From NCBI RefSeq assembly GCF_003390325.1, contig NZ_QUOK01000007.1, positions 62,001-126,000 on the forward strand: a stretch of DNA of 64,000 bases. The letters run 5' to 3'. This DNA comes from Rhodohalobacter sp. SW132. GTDB lineage: Bacteria; Bacteroidota; Rhodothermia; Balneolales; Balneolaceae. Below the pieces are notes generated by a model. That model searched no databases and was not told the origin of the DNA. It was given only the letters and a program-made list of their open reading frames with translations. Made by a program: the position numbers and the translations under genes. This document shows positions 53,104 to 60,425 of the stretch, one piece after another (position 1 is the stretch's first letter; every line of letters starts with the position of its first letter).

Positions 53104-53742
53104 ATGGATCGTATAAATAATCAAAATGGTGATAGAAAAAATCGAAATAATGATAACAAGGATTTAAATCCTAAAAATAAAAATATAAACAACGATAATG
53201 GAAATCTAAACGATAGTAACAAAGCACCAGAAAAGGACATGTTAACCGGTATGTTTCGTGACCGGAGAAGTACGGAAAATGCCTACAATTCAATGCATGA
53301 CCGAGGATATACCGAGGATGAGATCAACCTGGTAATGTCTAAAAAAACACATGAAAAATACTTTTCAGACGACAAAGAGGAGACTGAGCTGGGTAATAAA
53401 GCTGCAGCCGGATCTGGTGCCGGATCAGCAATTGGAGGTACTGTGGGGGCCATTACAGGAATCGTGGCGGCAGTTGGAACAAGTATTGTCATACCAGGAC
53501 TTGGACTTGTAGTGGCCGGACCTATAGCAGCTGGTTTAGCCGGTGCGGGAGCCGGTGGAATTGCTGGCGGAATTATTGGAGCCCTGGTAGGATGGGGAAT
53601 ACCCAAAGAGCGTGCAAAACTATATGAATCAGGTATTCAGGACGGCCATATTGTGATGGGTGTAAAGCCCAGAAATGATGAAGATGCTGAATACTTTGAA
53701 AAAAACTGGCAAGAAAATAATGCCAGTGAAGTTCACAGGTAG
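53104..53742 (+). CDS. Glycine-zipper general-stress-like protein
   Basis: 212 residues. Asn/Asp/Lys-rich start (1-45), a ferredoxin-like segment MFRDRRSTENAYNSMHDRGYTEDEINLVMS in part as in heat-induced YflT proteins, then a Gly/Ala-rich zipper (~98-163: GAGSAIGGTVGAITGIVAAV) expected to insert in membranes, then ESGIQDGHIVMGVKPRNDED. This combination is common in stress islands. A terminator follows directly. Confidence 0.8.
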   Translation: MDRINNQNGDRKNRNNDNKDLNPKNKNINNDNGNLNDSNKAPEKDMLTGMFRDRRSTENAYNSMHDRGYTEDEINLVMSKKTHEKYFSDDKEETELGNKAAAGSGAGSAIGGTVGAITGIVAAVGTSIVIPGLGLVVAGPIAAGLAGAGAGGIAGGIIGALVGWGIPKERAKLYESGIQDGHIVMGVKPRNDEDAEYFEKNWQENNASEVHR

Positions 53743-53747
53743 GAATT

Positions 53748-53787
53748 AAAAAAAAAGGATGAGGGCATAAAACCCAAGTCCTTTTTT
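53748..53787 (+). terminator. Intrinsic terminator after the glycine-zipper gene
   Basis: AAAAAAAGGA pairs with TCCTTTTTTT around GGG/CCC; T7 tract at the 3' side. The A run makes it usable on both strands. Confidence 0.8.
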
Positions 53788-53972
53788 TGAATAACAAAAC
53801 AGCATTGAGTCTCCAATACAATATTATGTACTTATCCAATGAGTTTTTATTGGAAAAATGGATTGATTCATCATTTATAGATAACTCATCCGATGACAGT
53901 TTAAGATTGTACATATTTGACACTGCACAGGAAAGCGTAAATCTTATAAATAAAAAAGAGAATGAAAAATGA
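53787..53972 (+). CDS. Possible 61-residue ORF before the PA2169-type gene
   Basis: TTG start (ATG at 53826 gives 48 residues). No motif recognised. It overlaps the next gene's start by 11 bp, which may mean coupling. It lies just after a terminator. Weak. Confidence 0.3.
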   Translation: MNNKTALSLQYNIMYLSNEFLLEKWIDSSFIDNSSDDSLRLYIFDTAQESVNLINKKENEK

Positions 53973-54420
53973 GAAAGCTATTGAAGTATTACACACTCTT
54001 GTAGAAATTAACAGCGACAGAATTGATGGTTACGAAAAGGCTTCAGAAAACACAGAAGAGAGAGTTTTAAAAGATCTATTTTTAACGTTTGAACATACCA
54101 GTGAGAAAAGTCTGGGTGAGTTAAATGATAAGATCTTAAAATTGGGTGGAAGAGTCACGAAAGGCCCAACTACATCTGGTAAATTCTTCAGAACCTGGAT
54201 AGATTTTAAATTTGCTCTGACTGGGAAGGATACGAGAGCAATTCTCAACTCATGTGATTATGGTGAGGAGAATGCTGTTGAAGTCTACAATAACGTATTG
54301 AGTGACAAATCAAAATATTTAAATCATCTTCAGCAAGAGATGATAATGTCACAGCTCATTCAACTTAAGGCTGATCAAAGTACCATTAAATCGATGCAGA
54401 ATAATCTGACAGAAGCGTAA
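53962..54420 (+). CDS. PA2169 family four-helix-bundle protein (DUF2383)
   Basis: 152 residues. VLHTLVEINSDRIDGYEKAS, LFLTFEHTSEKSLGELNDKI and a long GEENAVEVYNNVLSDKSKYL fit the ferritin-like four-helix PA2169/DUF2383 family. Helical throughout. Often near stress genes; function unknown. Confidence 0.82.
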   Translation: MKNEKAIEVLHTLVEINSDRIDGYEKASENTEERVLKDLFLTFEHTSEKSLGELNDKILKLGGRVTKGPTTSGKFFRTWIDFKFALTGKDTRAILNSCDYGEENAVEVYNNVLSDKSKYLNHLQQEMIMSQLIQLKADQSTIKSMQNNLTEA

Positions 54421-54706
54421 TCGTTTTGATCAAAAAAATTATTGCAGCACGTTTTTCCTTATCAAATATTTCAATCCTGTACATGAATTGTCTGGGGTGT
54501 TATGTTTATAAATATATGTATGACAAAGGCAGAGCACCAGTGGTATCAAATCAAAAGAGTTGAATTCAGTGTGATGTTTTCTATTTTAGTATGCTGGTGC
54601 CTTTGATGTGATCACAGAAGAGTACCGAAAAAAATTTCATGATTATAGAATCTACTGTCAACACGATTGGTTTAATTTCCAATAATACATTTCTTCCGTT
54701 AGTTAT

Positions 54707-55903
54707 ATGCCACACTCATTGAAACGCAGAGGGGTAAACACAGGTTTGAATTCTTCATTTGATTATTACAAAGATCTGCTCGAACAAACACTCGGTATTC
54801 CGTTTACCTCGGACAATAGCATTGAGGTGTTGAAAAATGGCGACATGATTTTCCCTGCCATGCTAAAGGCGATTGATCAGTCAAAGGAGAGGATTGAGTT
54901 TCTTACCTTCGTCTATTGGACTGGCAACATCGCTCATAAATTCGCAAATGCACTGGCCAATAAGGCGGAAGAAGGCCTTGAGGTGAATGTGATCCTGGAT
55001 AGTGTTGGAGCTGCAAAAATGCCGGAGGAACTCCTTGAATTGATGAAGAAGAGCGGGGTGCAGGTAGAACATTTTCGTCCATTGAAGAATTGGAAGTTCT
55101 GGAAGATGGATAACCGGACACATCGAAAAGTGCTCATTTGTGACGGTGAAATTGCGTTCACCGGAGGAGTTGGAATTGCCGGTGAGTGGGAGGGAGATGC
55201 CAGAAATAAAGATGAATGGAGAGATACGCATTTTCTCATCAAAGGACCGGCAGTGTTTGGCCTTCACGCTGCATTCTTGGAAAACTGGATAGAAGCGGGG
55301 CGACCGCTCAAACTTGATTACACGATTCAAGGAGAGGCTGATACAGATCAAAATGTAGCTGTGCAGGTCATTCGCACATCAGCATCAGTCCGGTGGAGTG
55401 ATATTGTGATGCTATACCAGGTATTGATTAAGATGGCACAAGAAAGCATCCGCATTACAACCGCCTATTTTAATCCGAACCCGATAATCCTTGATTTGCT
55501 TAAAGAAGCGGCTGACCGTGGGGTGAAAATCCAGATCATGGTACCGGGTGAGACGACTGACGAGGAAATAGCAAAAGTTGCAGGAGATAAGTCTTTCGAC
55601 ACATTGCTGGATGCCGGAATTGATCTGTATTACTATCAAAAAACGATGCTACATGCCAAAATCATCACTATAGATGGGTGTTTAAGCTGTATCGGATCGG
55701 CGAATTTCAATCATCGGTCTATGCTAAAAGATGATGAGATCAATGTTGTTATCCTTGATGAGCAGGTAACCGGAGAGCTGGTTGATCATTTTGAGGAAGA
55801 TCTTGAACAGTGTGAAAAAATAGAAATGGGACGGTGGAAGGAGCGAGGTCTTATGAAAAGAGCCACAGAAAAAGTAACCCATCTATTTGATCAACAGATC
55901 TGA
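54707..55903 (+). CDS. Phospholipase D / cardiolipin synthase-like protein
   Basis: 398 residues with two HKD motifs: HRKVLICDGEIAFTGG and HAKIITIDGCLSCIGSANFNHRS in two pieces, the latter followed by DDEINVVILDE. No N-terminal membrane helices, unlike ClsA; closer to the ClsB type. It would join phosphatidyl groups to make cardiolipin or act on another phosphodiester. Separate gene; 287 bp upstream gap. Confidence 0.88.
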   Translation: MPHSLKRRGVNTGLNSSFDYYKDLLEQTLGIPFTSDNSIEVLKNGDMIFPAMLKAIDQSKERIEFLTFVYWTGNIAHKFANALANKAEEGLEVNVILDSVGAAKMPEELLELMKKSGVQVEHFRPLKNWKFWKMDNRTHRKVLICDGEIAFTGGVGIAGEWEGDARNKDEWRDTHFLIKGPAVFGLHAAFLENWIEAGRPLKLDYTIQGEADTDQNVAVQVIRTSASVRWSDIVMLYQVLIKMAQESIRITTAYFNPNPIILDLLKEAADRGVKIQIMVPGETTDEEIAKVAGDKSFDTLLDAGIDLYYYQKTMLHAKIITIDGCLSCIGSANFNHRSMLKDDEINVVILDEQVTGELVDHFEEDLEQCEKIEMGRWKERGLMKRATEKVTHLFDQQI

Positions 55904-55980
55904 CTGGGATTCATCAATTGATATAGGAAGCGCATTCTCATCAGTGAAATTCAACAAACAGTCAACTGAAGTGTAGTTCG

Positions 55981-56026
55981 AAAAAAATGAGTCACACAAA
56001 ATTATAGTAAGATTTAGTGTGACTCA
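55981..56026 (-). terminator. Intrinsic terminator after lmo0937 copy 2
   Basis: On the minus strand TGAGTCACAC pairs perfectly with GTGTGACTCA over a ~19-nt loop, then T7. It lies 137 bp past the stop of copy 2. Confidence 0.75.
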
Positions 56027-56162
56027 CTATTGACAGAGAGATATTATCCCATACTTTCTAAAAAATAGAAAATGAATTTGGTATAATCGAACGGCAGAAA
56101 ATTATTGAATTCCTCTCCTTTCCGTACAATTTAAGAATCTTCACCCTGTGCAAAATCCACTG

Positions 56163-56318
56163 CTAAACAGCTCTTCTGCCCTGGATTACCTGTAATAAAA
56201 CTGCTATAACAGCTATAACCAACAGAATATGGATAATACCACCGGCGCTGTACCCTATAAATCCGACTAACCAGGCGATTACTAAAATTACGGCAACGAT
56301 ATATAATAGATTTCCCAT
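56163..56318 (-). CDS. lmo0937-type small membrane protein, copy 2
   Basis: 51 residues, differing from copy 1 at V11I (second helix start), IF-to-LL near residue 41 and the C-terminus (GRRAV). The DNA differs mainly at third positions, so the proteins are under selection. Followed by a strong minus-strand terminator. Confidence 0.9.
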   Translation of the reverse strand: MGNLLYIVAVILVIAWLVGFIGYSAGGIIHILLVIAVIAVLLQVIQGRRAV

Positions 56319-56901
56319 GATATTTTTTGATTTAATTATAGATTATTATTGTTTATTTACATCTGTTGGATCATTACATATTCTACTTATTTTCTTCAAA
56401 CCAATCGTACATACGATCCGGTTTCACTTCCACTCTGGCGTTGAACTACGACTCAATCCCTGATTTTCAAAGTCCTATAATGTTGTTGAACAAGTGTTTC
56501 TACACTTAAAACATGTGAAAAAAAATCTGAAGTATGTTACATGGTTTTGATACGAAGTTATATATTTCACAGGTTTTCGAAATTAAGTCAAGTGTTTGGG
56601 CAGCATGTTGAAATAGGAAGCAGTTTGCCTAACCTTTTCTATTACATGGCATGAGCTCGGTAATCTCTCCCTGGTAAGAGTACTATGTCTGATTCACAGT
56701 AGTCTGGTATTCATGTCTAAACTCTGCAAAGGCTATATGGGCAGTCTCAAAAACATCATTTATTAGGATTGGGAACAAGATTTCAGAAAATCGAATAAAT
56801 ATGTGATATGTATAACAGTACATAAAGTTGTTACAATAGTTAACCGAATGCTATTTCATATTTTGATATAACCAAGTTAACAATAGGTAAATCTGATACT
56901 T
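56319..56901. other. Intergenic gap before the first histidine kinase
   Basis: About 580 bases, AT-rich. A 20-codon fragment on the minus strand (ending DRMYDWFEENK) looks protein-like but begins after a stop. GTTAAC occurs at about 56839 and 56876 upstream of the kinase. I see no other structure. Confidence 0.5.
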
Positions 56902-57804
56902 ATGGATAAGTATAGAAATGATCGGTTTAGTGAATCTGATCAAAAAAAACAGTTACAGAATATAGCCCGGCTGGTTGATGACCATTATGAGCTTGAAAGG
57001 AGATTTCTGCAGGTATCATCAGAATTAGAATCACTGAAAAACCGCATGAAAAATCTTAATCATGATCTCCGGAGCCCGCTTGGAGGTATTGCAGGTATGC
57101 TTGATCTGCTGATTCCTGAAGAAAATACAGATCAGGTAGACGTGCAAACCAGTGATCTGAACATGATTAAGGAGTCTGCTCGATCCATTTTAGATCTTAT
57201 AAATAGTACATTATTAATTGAGGATACTGATAAGAATCTGGTAGAGAAGAAGACCGAGAGACTACTTTCTTCCGCTATAATGGAGATAAATCGGTTGTAT
57301 CTACCCATGGCGCAGAATAAAAGGATAGCCTTGTCAATGAGTACTCAAATCGATACAGAGGTACCGCTTCCGCATGATTTTTATATAAATCTGATACAGA
57401 TTACAGGAAATTTGGTTGCGAATGGTATCAAGTTTACACCACCCAAAGGATCCGTTAAAGTGGTATTTACTTTGGATGAGGAGAGAAATAAAAACACAAT
57501 GAATATGATTGTGACGGATACCGGTAAGGGTATGCTGCCTGGTCAGGTTTCCGCATTTAACCAGGGCAAACCGGTAGAAAAATCGATTGGGACAAGTGGT
57601 GAGAAAGGTTCTGGGATTGGTTTACAGCATGTCAAACAAATGGTTTCTGAACTAAATGGCAGTGTTTTTGTGAAAAGAAAAAAAGAGAAAGGGACAGAAT
57701 TTTCACTATCGTTTCCTCTTCCTGATCAAAACTTAGACCGAAAAAGTGCATCTCATTTAATTGTTCAAAATGGGAGGATCTCCTATAACGGTCATCATAG
57801 CTAA
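56902..57804 (+). CDS. Soluble sensor histidine kinase
   Basis: 300 residues, no membrane helix. A coiled start (ELERRFLQVSSELESLKNRM) leads to the phosphoacceptor box NLNHDLRSPLGG (His54), then ATPase boxes: N box NLVANGIKFTPPKG, G1 TDTGKGM, G2 GEKGSGIGLQHVKQM. No sensor or receiver domain, so the signal must come from a partner. A close relative starts the opposite edge of the cyanophycin genes (63446-64000). Confidence 0.85.
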   Translation: MDKYRNDRFSESDQKKQLQNIARLVDDHYELERRFLQVSSELESLKNRMKNLNHDLRSPLGGIAGMLDLLIPEENTDQVDVQTSDLNMIKESARSILDLINSTLLIEDTDKNLVEKKTERLLSSAIMEINRLYLPMAQNKRIALSMSTQIDTEVPLPHDFYINLIQITGNLVANGIKFTPPKGSVKVVFTLDEERNKNTMNMIVTDTGKGMLPGQVSAFNQGKPVEKSIGTSGEKGSGIGLQHVKQMVSELNGSVFVKRKKEKGTEFSLSFPLPDQNLDRKSASHLIVQNGRISYNGHHS

Positions 57805-57944
57805 ATTCCGGATTCCATCTTATGGTGTTGTATTGGTCCTGCTGTTTTTCATTCTCATTTTATGATTATCAAGATAGAAGTTTTTCCGTCATCTGACGGA
57901 GAAACTGTTTGGGATGTCCATCAGGTTTTCACTCATTCTGATGT

Positions 57945-58020
57945 ACATTCCCCTTCCGAAGGGATTTCTATGGTAAAACCCCCTGTTTTGCTTAGGGTAT
58001 CCCTTGGGAAGGGAAATTTT
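57945..58020. repeat. GC-rich intergenic repeat before the isoaspartyl peptidase
   Basis: TTCCCCTTCCGAAGGG at the start, ATCCCTTGGGAAGGGAA at the end, with AAAACCCCCTGTTTTG between. Related in layout to the cccctc family. Confidence 0.5.
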
Positions 58021-58084
58021 CCGATCTTGATTTATTTTTCCATACTGACACTCTCTCTAAATAAATCCCGCATATCAAACATTC

Positions 58085-59008
58085 ATGAATATACCTGCGA
58101 TAGTTATTCACGGCGGTTCAGGAACGATCACTTTTGGCTCCAAAGATTCTGAGTTAAAGACTCTGTACCTGGAGTCACTGGAATCCGCTTTAGAGGAGGG
58201 TTTTAAAATGTTAAAAGACGGGTATTCAGCCACTGAGTGTGTCTGTAAAGCGGTAAGCGTTCTGGAAGATTGTAACTTGTTCAATGCAGGTAAAGGATCC
58301 GTTTTTACGGCAAAGGGAGAGCATGAGATGGATGCTGCCATTATGGATGGAAAGACCCTTAAAGCGGGTGCAGTGGCAGGTCTCCGGGGAGTGAAAAATC
58401 CGGTTCTTGTCGCATATGATGTTCTGCAAAATACACCCTTTGTTATGATTGCCGGGGAGGAGGCGATAGAGTATGCCCGCCAAAAGAATTTCAAATTTGA
58501 GACCGACTCCTACTTTTTTTCTCAGCTTCGCTACAATCAGTGGCAGGAGATCAAGGGGGAAGGGGAGATGCAGCTGGATCACTCCGGGGAAGGAACGAAA
58601 TTTGGAACCGTGGGAGCTGTTGCCGTGGATGCAGAGGGGAATGTGGCTGCTGCAACATCAACAGGCGGAATGACAAACAAGGCCTGGGGCCGGGTGGGCG
58701 ACACCCCTCTGATTGGTTCGGGAACCTATGCAAACAACAGAACCTGCGCGATATCCTGCACGGGCCACGGGGAGTATTTTATCCGCGGGGTTGTTGCCTA
58801 TGACGTATCGTGCAGGATGGAATATGGGGGCAAGACTCTTGAACAGGCCGCAAATAAGGTGATTCATGAAAAGCTGAAAGTGATGGGGGGTGAAGGCGGA
58901 TTGATTGCTGTTGATACTTCAGGAAATATCAGCATGCCATTTAACACCAAAGGGATGTACAGAGGCATGAAGAACAGTACTCAAACCATCACCCGGATTT
59001 TTGAATGA
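58085..59008 (+). CDS. iaaA: Isoaspartyl peptidase / L-asparaginase (Ntn hydrolase)
   Basis: 307 residues. AIVIHGGSGTI opens the fold; FNAGKGSVFTAKGEHEMDAAIMDG is the alpha-chain core; autoprocessing before Thr175 in KFGTVGAVAVDAEGN would create the nucleophile. Family enzymes split beta-Asp-X dipeptides, including beta-Asp-Arg released by cyanophycinase. With the two genes that follow, it completes cyanophycin recycling to aspartate and arginine. Confidence 0.92.
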   Translation: MNIPAIVIHGGSGTITFGSKDSELKTLYLESLESALEEGFKMLKDGYSATECVCKAVSVLEDCNLFNAGKGSVFTAKGEHEMDAAIMDGKTLKAGAVAGLRGVKNPVLVAYDVLQNTPFVMIAGEEAIEYARQKNFKFETDSYFFSQLRYNQWQEIKGEGEMQLDHSGEGTKFGTVGAVAVDAEGNVAAATSTGGMTNKAWGRVGDTPLIGSGTYANNRTCAISCTGHGEYFIRGVVAYDVSCRMEYGGKTLEQAANKVIHEKLKVMGGEGGLIAVDTSGNISMPFNTKGMYRGMKNSTQTITRIFE

Positions 59009-59109
59009 CCTCATTTCACTACTTCGCCAGGTATGGGCAAAAGCGGGCAGCATAGCTACCCATCAATCCATCCTGGAGTGGAACACCAAGACGAGAATAA
59101 CTCAAACCA

Positions 59110-59994
59110 TCACCCGGATTTCTTAACCGCTGATTGATGATGCCTTGAATCATAGTGAATCTTTGCAAGCTTCTCGCGGATATTATAGCGGTCACGAGTA
59201 GCTAAAACATGTACCGTTAAATTGGCAAGGGAAATCGGTATCCTGTTCTTCAGCTTGCCATATTGATTATAATTTAGATTGCTCCCGTCAAAAATAACAA
59301 CAATACCTGATCCAATAATTTCCAGAATATTTCCTTCCCTGATAATAACCCCGGTATCTTCACCCAGGCCCACACCCAGTTTATCGGGATGAAGGGCAAC
59401 AGCCTCTGCAAGTCTTCCAAATCGATTTCTTTTGATAAAATGGCTGTCGAAAACAATCTCAGGAATCAAACCAAGTCCTGTCCCCGTTTTTAGATCATTC
59501 TTTCGTATAATCGTACCATTTCGCCCTCCTGATATCATCTTATCAGACATAACAACAGCACCTGCACTTGTTCCGGCTATGGTAAATTTCTCTTTATGAT
59601 AGCGTTCTCTGAGCAGTTGATGGGACAATGTATCTTTTATGATCCGGCTGATTTTACTCTGATCTCCGCCTGAAAACAGAATGATATCGGAGTTGCTAAT
59701 GCGTTCCAGAGTAGAGGAGTCATCAGCTTCGTCTCTGTCCTGAATATCTAAAATACCGACATTCTCTACCCCAAGTCTCAAAAATGTTTCTTTATATTTT
59801 TTTCCCACGATATCGGGAATTTCAGAGGCAGTTGTAATCACCTCAATCCGTGGATTGGACGCATCGGAGTTGTTAATGATATCCTGAAGAATGAACCCCT
59901 CTCCGAATTGGGGGTGAAAACTCTCATCTGTTTTTTTAAACTTCTTTTGCTCATTACCGCCAATGGCAATCAGTGTTCCTTTTGGTGTCTTCAT
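59110..59994 (-). CDS. cphB: Cyanophycinase
   Basis: 294 residues, cytosolic, S51-like serine peptidase. Nucleophile Ser143 in AGTSAGAVVMSD; FSGGDQSKI (~108-116) and GRNGTIIRKNDLKTGTGLGL fit cyanophycinase; later SHFIKRNRFGRL and GLGEDTGVII. It cuts cyanophycin into beta-Asp-Arg. Convergent with iaaA and divergent from cphA. No export signal is seen, which suits breakdown of a cell-internal polymer. Confidence 0.92.
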   Translation of the reverse strand: MKTPKGTLIAIGGNEQKKFKKTDESFHPQFGEGFILQDIINNSDASNPRIEVITTASEIPDIVGKKYKETFLRLGVENVGILDIQDRDEADDSSTLERISNSDIILFSGGDQSKISRIIKDTLSHQLLRERYHKEKFTIAGTSAGAVVMSDKMISGGRNGTIIRKNDLKTGTGLGLIPEIVFDSHFIKRNRFGRLAEAVALHPDKLGVGLGEDTGVIIREGNILEIIGSGIVVIFDGSNLNYNQYGKLKNRIPISLANLTVHVLATRDRYNIREKLAKIHYDSRHHQSAVKKSG

Positions 59995-60425
59995 ATGAAC
60001 GGATTACTCATTTTTTTGATCTCAAGAGTAGATTTAGAAGGTAACTAACTTTTCCATTGAAATTCATTCTTTGTTTGAATACGTAAGTCTTTACAATAAC
60101 TATATGTCCGGTTATATTCATTTGAAGAAGGTGTGAAATTCAAGAGAATTTGATTAGAGGCAAGTGATGAAGAGAAATTGAAAACATCGAATGAAGCCTG
60201 TATTTAAGGGTTTTACCAGTCATAGACAAAGAAATTTGGTAAGAGTCCGCTTTTGTACCGAAGACGTTTTTATGGTGTAAAGGCCGCCGGGAAACTATTT
60301 CAGGTAGGTGAAGTTGTAAAAGATATATAACAATTGGGACAGATTTCTGTAACCTACCATAAGGAGCTATTTAATAGTTTAAGTATTCTGAGAACTTATG
60401 GGGCTAAGTAAAAAAAATAACTCTG
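59995..60425. promoter_or_regulatory. Divergent regulatory region between cyanophycinase and cphA
   Basis: About 430 bases must contain both promoters. Next to cphA lie GGTAGGT (60303-60309) and its mirror ACCTACC (60352-60358), plus the small palindrome ACAGATTTCTGT (60339-60350). These are possible operator or hairpin sites. No gene seen. Confidence 0.45.

Noticed and set aside
53787-53825. TTG start for the small ORF after the terminator
   Set aside because: It lies in the terminator's T tract; the later ATG is more plausible if the ORF is real at all.
57862-58152. 96-codon plus-strand frame before iaaA
   Set aside because: Covers a GC-rich repeat and overlaps the well-supported iaaA start in another frame.
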